Source of the DNA: JAICLK01 sp963742655 | Lineage (GTDB): Bacteria; Patescibacteriota; Saccharimonadia; Saccharimonadales; UBA4665 | Assembly (NCBI GenBank): GCA_963742655.1 | Contig: CAVUMM010000005.1 | Span: forward strand, 372,001-436,000 | Direction: 5' to 3' | Length of the DNA stretch: 64,000 nt | Shown here: in pieces, positions 22,955 to 31,757 of the stretch | How positions within the stretch are numbered: the first letter of the stretch is position 1 | How the letters are laid out: every line of letters starts with the position of its first letter | The notes under the pieces: generated by a model | What the model was told of the DNA's origin: nothing | Databases searched by the model: none | What the model saw: only the letters and a program-made list of their open reading frames with translations | Program-made: the position numbers and the translations under genes

Positions 22955-24784
22955 ATGGCTGAAACGTATCCTGGTCGCGGGCCTGAGATTAGTTCCGGTG
23001 AATCCGGAAAGGACAAAAAGAGTTCAGGCAAAAGCAGCGGGCGAATTGAAACGCCGAACTTCGTTCTGCCCAAACCTCCAAGTATTGAAAAATTGGCAGT
23101 GGATTCGCCCGTAAAGATCGGCGAACCGATTCGTCCTTTCGGCGAAGCCGCGAAGCCGCCTATCGAAACGTCACCGAAAGTAACTGAGCACGCAAGAGAA
23201 GCTGAGCAATCAAGTGATTGGCGGCAAGTGTCCGCCGAAGAATTGCACGCCCGTAGTGCCGCAGCCGCAGCCGCAGCCGAGCAGCTGTTGCATCACGAAA
23301 CCATGAAGCGCGAACAGGAATACCAATATAAAGATGAAAAGGACAAAAAAACCGGGCCGGATATGCCTGACAAAGAGCAGGGCAACGAAACGGATTCAGT
23401 AACTGGGCCAAAACCCGCTGTCGGCGTAGAATCGCCAGCACCAAAACCTGGTCCCGAAACCGAACACGTTCCGGAACACGATGCCGAATCCGAAGCCGCG
23501 TTTGATCGGATCGTACATGCCCCGGAGCTGGTAGATTTTGCCGCAAAGGAGCTGCCTGAAGCGCCGGACAACCCGGCGGAGGAGCTGGTTCAGCCAGAAG
23601 ATTTTGATACGTGGGTCAGACGCGAGCATCCGGAACTTCATGACGCGGAAATGGCTGGCGATTCGACTCCGGATAACGAGTCAGATGATGTCGTGCGACA
23701 TTCACCCGGTGAAAATGCGTCCGAACCTGCGCGTTTTCACGAGCAAGCGCCGGGTGAGCCGCCAGCTGATCATGGCCGCGGAGAGTCGCCTCCGAACTCC
23801 CCGCCGACTGCAGAAGGCGGCGACTGGGGTGACGGCGACGAACAGCCCGAACCGAACGTTGCGGAAAATTATGCTCCAAATCCTGACGCCCTGCACGACC
23901 CTTGGATTCCGGCCGGCGGTTTGACGGATCCGTCGACAGTAGCAAGGCTCAATGCTATTGAGTCTCGGCAGGAGCTTGATTCACTGCAACATTCGGCACG
24001 CGAGTCCGGACTGGCAGGCGCAGTGGGTGTGCTTGGACTCGGACTTATCCTTGACCACCTGTGGGCCCGGCGCCGTTTCAGAAGGCAGAAGCGCCAGATG
24101 AACGAGCAGAATAAGGCACTGAAAAAGACCGGCGAGCGATTGCAGCAGGAACAATATGCACACCAGGCGACCCGGGCCAAGGTTGAGCGCCTGAGCAGTG
24201 CTCAGCACGCAACGAACGAACAATTGCGCCGTGTCCAACAAAATCGTCCGCCGTCAGGAGCCGAAGCGCCTAAGGGTTCTGGACTGATTAGTGAGGCTGC
24301 GGCTGCAGAGCTTGCCTCAAAAGCCGGGCGGCAGCATGAGCATGCCCGGCCAATGACGGACAAGGAACTTGAATGGAAGCTCAAACACAGCCGCGAACTG
24401 GGCCGCGCCATCAAACGCAACCCTGAGCTGCGTGATTCTGCCGAATGGATTGGCGTAGCCGCGGCCGCAACTGCCGAAGCCCACCACGCCAGCGAAACCA
24501 AAGTTTTCAATAATGAGGGCACGCACGAGCGCTTGCAAAGCCAATACCTCGACGCCGCCAACCAAGGCGGAGCAAATAAAATCGGTGCGGGTTCGATCGA
24601 CATGTCTGCAATGTCGGCGCATTCCCAAATGCAACAGGCAGGCGGGCTTCCCGGGCTTCCATCATCGGTGCAGCCCTCGAATAGTCAACAGGCAAAAGCC
24701 CGTTCGAAAATTGCCAAACCGTGGGCGTTGGCTACCGTAGTCTTTCTGATGGCTATCGGGTTGATTTATCTTTTGAGCCGTTAG
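22955..24784 (+). CDS. Large low-complexity tail-anchored protein
   Basis: A 609-residue protein. Residues 1-340 are acidic and Pro/Glu/Ala-rich and likely disordered. Near residue 350 a hydrophobic stretch (GLAGAVGVLGLGLILDHLW) precedes a strongly basic RRRFRRQKRQ and a coiled-coil region (QNKALKKTGERLQQEQ). The last 22 residues form a membrane helix (WALATVVFLMAIGLIYLLS) with a single terminal Arg. I recognise no domain. It may be a membrane-tethered scaffold. Base composition is like the neighbours. Confidence 0.65.
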   Translation: MAETYPGRGPEISSGESGKDKKSSGKSSGRIETPNFVLPKPPSIEKLAVDSPVKIGEPIRPFGEAAKPPIETSPKVTEHAREAEQSSDWRQVSAEELHARSAAAAAAAEQLLHHETMKREQEYQYKDEKDKKTGPDMPDKEQGNETDSVTGPKPAVGVESPAPKPGPETEHVPEHDAESEAAFDRIVHAPELVDFAAKELPEAPDNPAEELVQPEDFDTWVRREHPELHDAEMAGDSTPDNESDDVVRHSPGENASEPARFHEQAPGEPPADHGRGESPPNSPPTAEGGDWGDGDEQPEPNVAENYAPNPDALHDPWIPAGGLTDPSTVARLNAIESRQELDSLQHSARESGLAGAVGVLGLGLILDHLWARRRFRRQKRQMNEQNKALKKTGERLQQEQYAHQATRAKVERLSSAQHATNEQLRRVQQNRPPSGAEAPKGSGLISEAAAAELASKAGRQHEHARPMTDKELEWKLKHSRELGRAIKRNPELRDSAEWIGVAAAATAEAHHASETKVFNNEGTHERLQSQYLDAANQGGANKIGAGSIDMSAMSAHSQMQQAGGLPGLPSSVQPSNSQQAKARSKIAKPWALATVVFLMAIGLIYLLSR

Positions 24785-24803
24785 ACAGCGCCAACGACTA
24801 GTT

Positions 24804-26101
24804 TCAAGCGGTGAACTCCTGGCGCAGCCATTCGTCCAGGCTGTGGCCGCCGCCGGCAGTCAGGCAGAGTACCAGATCGTGGTTGGCAAGGTGGGATTGA
24901 ATATCACTTTTCAGTTTGTCATTGAGCTCTGATGGCTCAGTTTTGGATTGGGCTTCGGGGCTGAGTAAACTTCGCAAATCACTTGGGCCCAGAAGTTGCA
25001 GGCTTTCGTCTTCGCGAGCCAGATAGCTCGGCGCTATGTAAAGCTTTTTCACGTCGTCAAACAAATGCTCTAATTCAGTCTTTATAAAATGCTGGCGGGT
25101 GTTATGCAGGCCTTCGTATACCACCACCACATTTTCTCCGTGCGAGTGTTCGTGCGCGAGCTGCAGCGCACCGCGGATTTTGGGCGGCGTATGCGCGTAA
25201 TCGGTGTAAAGTACCGGGCGTGATCTGCTCGAAACGACGCGAAACTCCAGGGAATTTGTTGAGATGTTCGAATAATTCTTCGGTAGATTTGCCGATGAGA
25301 TTAGCGATTCCGGTGGCAACCATCAAGGCATTTTGCCGATTTACAAGTCCGGGCAGGGTGAGTTTAGAGATTTGCGGGTTGTTTTTATCGATTAGATTTT
25401 TATCAGAGCTCGGCGGAAGTGCCGAGCCGTTTGGCGTCGTCTTGCCACAGCACCGATTGCTCACTTTGGCTCAAAAATTTGCGAAAGGCGGCATTATATT
25501 CTTCGCGCGTGGGATAAATATCCGGATGGTCCCAGTCAATGCCGGTGATGAGTGCCAGCCGAGGGTGAAACGCCAGAAAATTGCGGTCGAATTCGTCGGC
25601 TTCGTACACGAAATATTCGCTGCCCGGCTCATAATGTCCCATATCGCCGAAGGAAATTTTGGCGCCAACCGAGTAACTCACCGGCAATCCAAGTTGCCTG
25701 AAAGTCCAAACCGTCATTGCAGTCGTTGTGGTTTTGCCGTGTGTGCCGGCTATTGCGATAAGTTTCAGGTTTTTTTCGCGCAGTACCAGGTTGATGAATT
25801 CATCGCGCTTGCTCGTTTTAATGCCATGTTCTTCGCAGAACTTCAGCTCCGGTGCGTCCGGGTTTTCTATCGGCAAGGCAGAGGTGTATACGAACCAATC
25901 GATCGGATTTGCGGCGTGGACGCTCTCGATATCTTCACGCGTCTGCCCAATGTGCACGTCGGTAATATCATGCTTTTTCAGATACTGGATATACTGCGAA
26001 TCCTGCTTGTCCGACCCGGAAACGTCAAATCCGGCTTGTTTGGCAATCAGCGCTAACGGCCCGATGCCCGTGCCGCCGATACCGGAAAAGTAAACATGCA
26101 T
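24804..26101 (-). pseudogene. murC: murC-like UDP-N-acetylmuramate-alanine ligase, two frameshifts
   Basis: Three overlapping minus-strand frames spell one Mur ligase. Frame 1 (from ATG 26101) has the Rossmann start YFSGIGGTGIGPLALI, the P-loop AGTHGKTTTTAM and GIDWDHPDIYPTREEY, and stops at 25403. Frame 2 continues with DKNLIDKNNPQISKL, NRQNALMVATG and FPGVSRRFEQI. Frame 3 takes over near 25215 with RPVLYTDYAHTPPKIRGAL and ends GGHSLDEWLRQEF. Both shifts are of the same sign (skipping one base each), near 25410-25440 and 25205-25220. It is either a real pseudogene or two single-base sequencing errors. MurC adds L-Ala to UDP-MurNAc and is normally essential. No slippery sequence for programmed frameshifting is evident. 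Confidence 0.8.
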
Positions 26102-26228
26102 GGCTATAGTATCGGTGAATACGCCTGAACAATCAACTGAGTTGTCCCGCCGAAGTGCTATCATCAATTAAGTAAATCAGTATGGGTATGTCACTCAAAT
26201 ACGCAAAAAATAGGCAGGAAGTGTAATA

Positions 26229-26546
26229 ATGGGCATTTCTGAGCAAGAACGTATACAAAGATGCAGAGATTTTTGCCCGCATATCAAAGATAATATGTGG
26301 TGGGCGTCCGTGGCGAGAACAGTGGCTGAGCGGGCGCGCAGCGCGGAAGCCCTCCAGTTGGTCCGCAAGGCGTTTACAGAATCTTGTAGCGCGCTGGTAC
26401 GGAATTGTACCGAGGGTCCGGTGCAATTTGGCGAGCGATATGAATTTGAGTGCCCCTCTAGCGGGAGTGTCCAGTCTGTCGTCATTCTGGATGGTTATAC
26501 CGACAAAATCGCTGATATAATAGACCGAAACGCGCCGTCCAGTTAA
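26229..26546 (+). CDS. Hypothetical protein, Cys-containing
   Basis: A 105-residue protein with a predicted helical N-terminal half (QERIQRCRDFCPHIKDN, ARTVAERARSAEALQ) and a beta-type C-terminal half (GERYEFECPSSG, SVVILDGYTDKI). Five Cys are present but not in an obvious metal motif. AGGAAG precedes the ATG. I recognise no family. It lies divergent from the broken murC and ahead of an OMP-decarboxylase-like gene. Confidence 0.55.
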   Translation: MGISEQERIQRCRDFCPHIKDNMWWASVARTVAERARSAEALQLVRKAFTESCSALVRNCTEGPVQFGERYEFECPSSGSVQSVVILDGYTDKIADIIDRNAPSS

Positions 26547-26644
26547 GGGTTGGTTAATAATTATTGCTGACGTTTTCGCGATTTTATTGCATTACGGTAC
26601 CAGTGTGCAATACTGGTTTATTGGGAATTGAGTGCGGAGTAAAC

Positions 26645-27406
26645 ATGGCGGATGCAGCAGAACACCTAAGGCGAAATATTATCGTACCGGCGCTTGTCGA
26701 GCCCGACGGTCTTAACTTCGAAGAATACGTGCGCAGTTTTGAGCCGGGATGTCGGCCGGACGGATTCAGGGTAAGCCCTGGCCTCGGCTTTAGGCTTGGC
26801 CTGCCGCGTATCCGCGAGCTGGTGCAAGAGCACAATGGCGAAGATTCGCTCGTATTAGTCGACCCGCGCCTTTCAAACCTGGGAGCACTTGCGCTGACGG
26901 GCGACATCGTTTGTGCCATGAAGAGCTGTCGCGTAGACGGAGTAATGCTGTATCCGGATCACGATTGGATAGCGGAAGCGCAGGCGGGCTTGTTAAATCG
27001 CTACAAAGTCAGATCTATAGTCGGGCCACAAAGAGGGCTGGAACGCGATGAACGTCAAGTGGGCGTCCGGAGGGAAGACGTGAGATGGGAAAATGCATTT
27101 GAAATGCCGATCCGTATGCGCGTCAAAGACTTTGCGATTCCACACGGCACAGATATCGACACAATAAGGTCATGGCACAGTATGTTTACTCAGGCAGTCG
27201 GGCTGGGCAGTTTCAGTCTGTTTTTTGAGGGAATTACTAAGGACACAGATAGTGACACGTTAAAAAAAATTATCGGTATTACTACCGGTGCTGCTAACTT
27301 CGTCATCGGGACAGAGCCGTACGAAGCAAATATCGGCAGTATCGCGCAAGTTGCCGATGCGGTCCGGCACGTCAGGGCTAAATTTGCAGAGTTTGACGAT
27401 GCATAA
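26645..27406 (+). CDS. Orotidine-5-phosphate decarboxylase-like TIM-barrel protein
   Basis: A 253-residue protein whose order of motifs suggests the OMP decarboxylase superfamily: VDPRLSNLGALALTGDIVC (strand with Asp, then the region after the DxKxxD-like site), GVMLYPDHDW, a loop SIVGPQ, and near the C-terminus FVIGTEPYEANIGSIAQVADAV, a phosphate-binding type turn. The canonical DxKxxD is not clear, so true decarboxylase activity is doubtful. It is 47 codons into an otherwise ORFan neighbourhood. It could be a non-canonical barrel with another role. Confidence 0.4.
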   Translation: MADAAEHLRRNIIVPALVEPDGLNFEEYVRSFEPGCRPDGFRVSPGLGFRLGLPRIRELVQEHNGEDSLVLVDPRLSNLGALALTGDIVCAMKSCRVDGVMLYPDHDWIAEAQAGLLNRYKVRSIVGPQRGLERDERQVGVRREDVRWENAFEMPIRMRVKDFAIPHGTDIDTIRSWHSMFTQAVGLGSFSLFFEGITKDTDSDTLKKIIGITTGAANFVIGTEPYEANIGSIAQVADAVRHVRAKFAEFDDA

Positions 27407-27482
27407 TGGTAATGCATTCACAAGAAACTTTTCAGTCAACAGTCAGCTAAAGTTGCCGATGATGAACGGCGCCCTTTTCCGT

Positions 27483-27488
27483 TATAAT
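27483..27488 (+). promoter_or_regulatory. -10 element upstream of hairpin leader
   Basis: TATAAT; a start about 7 bases downstream (near 27495) would place the 14-bp hairpin arm at the very 5' end of the transcript. Confidence 0.55.
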
Positions 27489-27498
27489 CATTAGCAGC

Positions 27499-27597
27499 AT
27501 GTATCCCGTTAGAAACCTCATGATTTATTTTGGCCGGAGTGCGATATTCGTTACACGCAAGCATTGTTTATGCGTAATTCAAACTTGGAGTTTCTAA
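27499..27597 (+). CDS. Possible 32-residue leader peptide
   Basis: ATG 27499 opens a frame of 32 codons ending at TAA 27595-27597, 4 bases before the ATG of the membrane protein at 27602. The peptide begins MYPVRNLMIYFGRS and ends IQTWSF. It lies 11 bases downstream of a TATAAT and spans the whole hairpin that buries the next start codon, so its translation would open the hairpin. It may equally be a chance frame within an inverted repeat. Confidence 0.3.
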   Translation: MYPVRNLMIYFGRSAIFVTRKHCLCVIQTWSF

Positions 27598-27603
27598 CGG
27601 GAT
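27503..27603 (+). promoter_or_regulatory. Hairpin leader sequestering the start codon of the next gene
   Basis: Bases 27503-27516 and 27590-27603 are perfect 14-base complements (ATCCCGTTAGAAAC and its reverse complement). The 3' arm includes the first two bases of the ATG at 27602. An inner hairpin (TTAC..CGCA with TGCGTAA, about 27551-27577) adds structure. No ribosome binding site precedes the gene apart from a GGG in the stem. Confidence 0.6.
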
Positions 27604-28216
27604 GGATAAGCGGCGATTGCATCATTTCTGGACGACGTTTCGGCAGATTCGGCCGTGGTATTTTTTGGTGCTGGCTTTGATTACCGGGATAATCTGCATC
27701 TTTAGCTTGCGAGCCAATAACGAACACATGGCTCAACTGCGTGCGGCTGTGTATAAAGCCGATCAAACCAACACTAATATCAACCAAGCCCTGCAAAACT
27801 TGCGCCAATATGTGTATAGCCACATGAATACCGATTTGGCCGCCGGGCCCAACGCCGTACATCCGCCAATCCAGCTGAAATATACCTATCAGCGGCTCGT
27901 TACGGCGGAAAATCAGCGGGTGCAAGCCACCAATGCTAACCTGTACACAAACGCACAGGCGTACTGCGAGTCGCAGATTCCAACCGGATTTTCCGGCCGC
28001 TACCGCGAAGCATGTATCAATGGCTACGTGAGTACGCACGGCGCCAAACCGGTGAGTATACAGAAAAGCCTGTACGAATTTGATTTTGTGGCGCCGAAAT
28101 GGTCGCCTGATTTGGCCGGCTGGAGCATGATTCTGACGGCTGCGTTTTTGCTGTTGGCACTGTCATTCTGGGTTGCCGACGGTTTTATAAAATACGATCT
28201 CAAGCATCGGGAATAA
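27602..28216 (+). CDS. Two-helix membrane protein of unknown function
   Basis: A 204-residue protein with one membrane helix near residues 19-38 (WYFLVLALITGIICIFSL) and a second near 170-192 (MILTAAFLLLALSFWVADGF). Between them is a 130-residue helical domain, with QTNTNINQALQNLRQYVYSHMN suggesting a coiled coil (NINQALQNLRQYVYSH), and a Cys pair (YCESQIP, REACING). The layout resembles sensor or chemoreceptor exterior domains, but no cytoplasmic signalling domain follows. The start codon lies in a 14-bp stem. Confidence 0.65.
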   Translation: MDKRRLHHFWTTFRQIRPWYFLVLALITGIICIFSLRANNEHMAQLRAAVYKADQTNTNINQALQNLRQYVYSHMNTDLAAGPNAVHPPIQLKYTYQRLVTAENQRVQATNANLYTNAQAYCESQIPTGFSGRYREACINGYVSTHGAKPVSIQKSLYEFDFVAPKWSPDLAGWSMILTAAFLLLALSFWVADGFIKYDLKHRE

Positions 28217-28526
28217 CGCAATTTAGAGCTTAAAGCTGATTATGCACCACGCATTTTAGGCGTAGTGAGACATCGTTAAAGTGCTCGGCAAACCTTACTC
28301 TACTAAAGTCGAACTTGAGGCGGAGGATGCTATCGCAATGTTTGCAATAAGCTAAGCGATAATTAATGAGACAATTATCATTCCAGCAGTGGCATTCCCC
28401 TGGAAAATAAAACACCATTGCCGAATATAGACTGCTACTTCGGAGAACTACGCGGCATAAAAATAGTCAATAAAGAAACAACCGCGATTTCTCGCGGCTG
28501 TTCATTAGCTAGTGTACCTTGGGTTA
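28217..28526. other. Intergenic region between convergent genes
   Basis: I see no coding frame with support here. The only clear structure is a hairpin near 28479-28500 that serves as a terminator for the minus-strand gene. The rest is AT-rich sequence. Confidence 0.6.
28479..28500 (-). terminator. Rho-independent terminator of the minus-strand gene at 28527
   Basis: CCGCGA (28482-28487) pairs with TCGCGG (28492-28497), extended by CA/TG at the base. On the minus strand it is followed by GTTGTTTCTTTATTG, a T-rich tract. It lies 27 bases past the stop. Confidence 0.7.
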
Positions 28527-29186
28527 CTAGGGTTTTGTCGTGCCAGTAGTAGGTGTTGTAGCTGTCGGTGTCGTAGACGTCGACTGCGTGTTGGCGCTCG
28601 ATTGGTTGGTGCTATTGCTGCTTGAAGACTGCGAGCAGTTTTGACCGTTCGGGTTCTGCTTGTAGAAATCGGCAATCTTTTGTGACACCTGGCCGCTTGA
28701 TTTGAGGTTCTCCCAGAAATAAACCTGGTTATTGTTGATGACCATCTGGTCATTCGGACCATGCAATTCACATCCTAATTTCACGAGTGTGTAGGAATTT
28801 GAAGACGACGATGATGATGAGCTCTGGTTTTGAATGTAGAACACATTCGTAAGGTCAATATATTGGCTGTTTATACTCTTAATGTGGCCGAAGTACACCT
28901 GGCCGCCGGTCGTACCGTTGACGTTGATAAATACGGCTTGGTACTCATCTTTATTGATATATTTTGACTGCTGATTGGTAGCGCCCATAGCGAACATGAC
29001 GATCAAAGCAATGACGAGTAAAGTCACCAATCCCAGTAGAACTGCGCTGCCTACGCGGAACCATTTGCCACCGCCTGAGCTTCGGCCGGCCCGTCCGCGT
29101 CCTTTGGGTTCAGGCTCGACGCCTGCAGCGTGGCCACTATTAGGAGCTCCGGTTCGAAGCTGCTGTGCACGATTCACAAAATCCAT
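28527..29186 (-). CDS. Membrane-anchored protein with Ser/Thr-rich tail
   Basis: A 219-residue protein with a Gly/Arg-rich cytoplasmic start, a membrane helix near residues 45-70 (VLLGLVTLLVIALIVMFAMG), and an exterior domain of about 100 residues (YQAVFINVNGTTGGQVYFGHI, here VFINVNGTTGGQVYFGHI, then DLTNVFYIQNQ, CELHGPNDQMVINNNQVYFW). It ends in a Ser/Thr/Pro-rich tail of about 40 residues, suited to surface exposure. SD-like GAGGGATGGG precedes the ATG. The same exterior fold (VYFGHI...L.NVFY) is common in uncharacterised Saccharibacteria proteins; the role is unknown. Confidence 0.65.
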   Translation of the reverse strand: MDFVNRAQQLRTGAPNSGHAAGVEPEPKGRGRAGRSSGGGKWFRVGSAVLLGLVTLLVIALIVMFAMGATNQQSKYINKDEYQAVFINVNGTTGGQVYFGHIKSINSQYIDLTNVFYIQNQSSSSSSSSNSYTLVKLGCELHGPNDQMVINNNQVYFWENLKSSGQVSQKIADFYKQNPNGQNCSQSSSSNSTNQSSANTQSTSTTPTATTPTTGTTKP

Positions 29187-29386
29187 AAATACCCATCCCT
29201 CATCTGTATTTAATTGTTTATGGATTTAAGTGTAATACATGAGCGGTATGCTATGCAACATAAATTTGTAAGCAACTGTATTCCGGGCATACGATTCATC
29301 AAGCCATAAGTGGCGACATTACGCTTTTGTTTTTCGTTCACAGGGGTAATACTTGGTTGCGACTTAATAAAAATGTGCGTCTTGGG

Positions 29387-29416
29387 TTGACAAACAATTT
29401 ACCGACAGAGTATGTT
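29387..29416 (+). promoter_or_regulatory. Sigma-70-type promoter of 64-residue protein gene
   Basis: TTGACA at 29387-29392 and TATGTT at 29411-29416, spacer 18. This is one of the few promoters here with a consensus -35 and it serves a gene with a proper ribosome binding site. Confidence 0.7.
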
Positions 29417-29458
29417 AGGGGTACCATTACTAATCTTAAGAGAGGGGAACCAAAAGCA

Positions 29459-29653
29459 ATGGCATACCAGCACACTAACTCAAAAGGTGTTACGTACTAC
29501 CTGAACTCAAAAGAGGTTACGCTTCGCGGCGGCAAACAACAAACAATTTACTACTTCAGCAAAGATCAGCGCCCAGAGGGTTGCGACTTACCGGCAGGCT
29601 TTGTTGTCAATGAAAACCCGCGTAACGGTTTCCTCACAGTCAAGCGCAAGTAG
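29459..29653 (+). CDS. Small basic protein of 64 residues
   Basis: The start at ATG 29459 is chosen because AAGAGAGGGG lies 9 bases upstream; longer readings lack a site. The protein begins MAYQHTNSKGVTYYL and continues EVTLRGGKQQTIYYFSKD, ending FVVNENPRNGFLTVKRK. It is compact, basic and rich in Tyr, Lys and Gly. Similar small proteins occur in Saccharibacteria to my recollection. The strong promoter, strong ribosome binding site and perfect terminator imply an abundantly expressed, possibly nucleic-acid-binding, protein. Confidence 0.75.
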   Translation: MAYQHTNSKGVTYYLNSKEVTLRGGKQQTIYYFSKDQRPEGCDLPAGFVVNENPRNGFLTVKRK

Positions 29654-29679
29654 TATTTAGTAATACAGCATCAAAATAC

Positions 29680-29706
29680 AAAACACCCGGTCAGACCGGG
29701 TGTTTT
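29680..29706 (+). terminator. Rho-independent terminator
   Basis: A perfect 13-bp stem (AAAACACCCGGTC with GACCGGGTGTTTT) around a single-base tip, with A-tract and T-tract on either side. It could act in both directions and closes the 64-residue protein gene. Confidence 0.85.
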
Positions 29707-29727
29707 GGTTACGGTCTAAAAGATTGG

Positions 29728-29733
29728 TATATT
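29728..29733 (+). promoter_or_regulatory. Extended -10 element of ABC transporter operon, leaderless layout
   Basis: TGG-TATATT ends 7 bases before ATG 29741, favouring this start over the TTG at 29732. Confidence 0.6.
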
Positions 29734-29740
29734 GGAATAT

Positions 29741-30499
29741 ATGGCTCAAATGATACTTGAGGTTAAAGACCTTCAGAAGTCTTATGGTGACAAAAAAGCC
29801 GTACGCGGTATAAGCTTCTCGGTGGAAAAAGGCGAGATATTCGGGATTCTGGGCCCTAATGGCGCAGGCAAAACCACCACGCTGGAAATGATTGAAACGC
29901 TGCGCGAAATCGACGGCGGCACCGCAACTATCAATGGTGTGGATGTCGCGAAGTATCCCTATAAGATCCGCAGTATGATAGGCGTGCAGCCGCAAACTCC
30001 GGGGTTTCAGGACAAAACTAAGCTTTCTGAACTACTTCAAATGTTCGCAGCGGCTTATGGCGAACGTGTCCACCCGAAAAAGTTCCTCGACGAAGTCAAC
30101 TTGGGCAAAGAAGCGGATAGTTATATCGAACAGTTATCCGGCGGCCAAAAGCAGCGGTTCAGCATCGCCGCCGCGCTGGTTCATAATCCCAAAGTATTTT
30201 TCCTTGACGAGCCAACGACCGGCCTTGACCCGCAGGCGCGGCGCAACCTATGGGAACTTGTAGAGGATGTCCGCAAACGCGGAATAAGTGTAATACTTAC
30301 AACGCATTACATGGACGAGGCCGAAATCCTGTGCGACCGCGTGGCCGTCATGGACCAGGGCAAAATCATCGCGCTAGATACGCCGAAAAACCTAATCAAG
30401 CAACTGCTCGCCAAAGGCTTCAAGAAAAAGCAGCACGTCGAACAAGCGGATTTGGAAGATGTCTTTATTGACCTGACTGGAAAGGAACTACGGGCATGA
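29741..30499 (+). CDS. ABC-2 type transporter ATP-binding protein
   Basis: A 252-residue ABC ATPase. Walker A is GPNGAGKTTTLEM near residue 40, the Q-loop follows in GVQPQTPGF, the signature is LSGGQKQRFSIA, and Walker B is VFFLDEPTTGLDPQARR with the switch His in TTHYMDEAEIL. The end ADLEDVFIDLTGKEL is the usual tail of DrrA/CcmA-type exporters. It overlaps the permease gene by 4 bases (ATGA). Confidence 0.93.
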   Translation: MAQMILEVKDLQKSYGDKKAVRGISFSVEKGEIFGILGPNGAGKTTTLEMIETLREIDGGTATINGVDVAKYPYKIRSMIGVQPQTPGFQDKTKLSELLQMFAAAYGERVHPKKFLDEVNLGKEADSYIEQLSGGQKQRFSIAAALVHNPKVFFLDEPTTGLDPQARRNLWELVEDVRKRGISVILTTHYMDEAEILCDRVAVMDQGKIIALDTPKNLIKQLLAKGFKKKQHVEQADLEDVFIDLTGKELRA

Positions 30500-31719
30500 G
30501 CGGGCGTATTTTTCTATATATACTTATTATTCTTGTGGCGCTCCGTGTCGGCTGGAAACTTATCGGAAAACAGCGCGGCGAAAGCGAACACACCAAGCCC
30601 AAAAAACCAATGCAGCCCTGGCAGAAAAAGTTTTTCACGATATGGGTGTTTTATGTAATCAGTATGCGGCGGCTGTTCCGCGATCGGCTGGCATTGTTTT
30701 TTACGTTCCTGTTCCCGCTGATATTCCTGTTCGTTTTCGGTGCGATCAGCCATCATAGCGGAGTATCTTTGAAGGTCGCAGTGATAAACGATTCCAAATC
30801 GCAATATGCCCATCAGTTCGTTACGCAGCTGAATAACAGCAAAATTATCAAGGTAGACGATCATATTACTGATTTCGGTACCGCGAACGAAAAAATGAGC
30901 CGCGGCGAAATCGACGCGACCATCGAACTCCCCCAGGATTTCGGTGAAGTCAAAAACGGCATGCCGTCCGGCCAGGCTGTAGTTCATTACACGCAGAATA
31001 ATGAACAGGCGGCGCAAACGCTTGTATCGGTGTTGCAAGCGCAATTCCAAAAGGTCAACGCCAGGCTAACTACTTCCGTGACGCCGTTTACCGTAACGAG
31101 CAAGCAGAATAACGAACACAGCCTGAACGCGTTCGATTATACGTTTACCGGGCTGCTCGGATTCGCAATTCTGGGTGCCGGCATTTTCGGCCCGATGAAT
31201 TACTTTCCGGAGCTGAAGAAAATGGGGATTCTACGCCGTTTGCACACGACGCCCATTCGAGTCTGGCAATATTTCATGTCGACAATGATGAGCAATGCGG
31301 TGACCGGGCTGCTTTCAATCGCTGTGATGTTTATTGTCGCAATATTGGTGTTTAAGCTTACCGTCATCGGCAATTACCTCACATTAGCGATATTCTTGGC
31401 ATTCGGAATCATCATGATCCTTGGCATCGGCCTTGCTCTTGGGGGGTGGGCCAAGAACGAACGCCAGGTCGCGCCGCTCGGTAATATCATCGTTTTCCCT
31501 ATGATGTTCCTGACCGGCGTGTTTTTCCCGCGTTACCTCATGCCCGAATGGCTGCAGGGTGTAACTGCGTACATTCCGCTAACACCGGTAATTGACGGCG
31601 CGCGCCTTATAGTGACCGAAGGCAAAGGATTAATCGATCTTGGCCCGCAACTGGCTGTAATGGCTGTTTGGACGATTATCATTTACGCCATCGCTTTCAG
31701 GGTCTTCCGCTGGGAATAA
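30496..31719 (+). CDS. ABC-2 type transporter permease
   Basis: A 407-residue permease. An extra N-terminal helix (FLYILIILVALRVGW) and basic linker precede the ABC-2 core: a first helix at SMRRLFRDRLALFFTFLFPLIFLFVFG, a large exterior domain of about 150 residues, then five helices including the conserved MFLTGVFFPRYLMPEWLQG turn. This matches DrrB/YhgE-like exporters of drugs, lipids or peptides. The extra N-terminal helix is unusual. The cargo is unknown. Confidence 0.88.
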   Translation: MSGRIFLYILIILVALRVGWKLIGKQRGESEHTKPKKPMQPWQKKFFTIWVFYVISMRRLFRDRLALFFTFLFPLIFLFVFGAISHHSGVSLKVAVINDSKSQYAHQFVTQLNNSKIIKVDDHITDFGTANEKMSRGEIDATIELPQDFGEVKNGMPSGQAVVHYTQNNEQAAQTLVSVLQAQFQKVNARLTTSVTPFTVTSKQNNEHSLNAFDYTFTGLLGFAILGAGIFGPMNYFPELKKMGILRRLHTTPIRVWQYFMSTMMSNAVTGLLSIAVMFIVAILVFKLTVIGNYLTLAIFLAFGIIMILGIGLALGGWAKNERQVAPLGNIIVFPMMFLTGVFFPRYLMPEWLQGVTAYIPLTPVIDGARLIVTEGKGLIDLGPQLAVMAVWTIIIYAIAFRVFRWE

Positions 31720-31757
31720 CTTTACAATCAGCTTGGTTGTAAGTATCGTAATCTTTG

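Noticed and set aside
25220..26056. 278-codon plus-strand frame opposite murC
   Set aside because: It is antisense to the clear Mur ligase motifs and carries no recognisable domain.
24804..26101. Programmed frameshifting in murC
   Set aside because: No slippery heptamer or downstream structure is evident at either break, and two events would be required.
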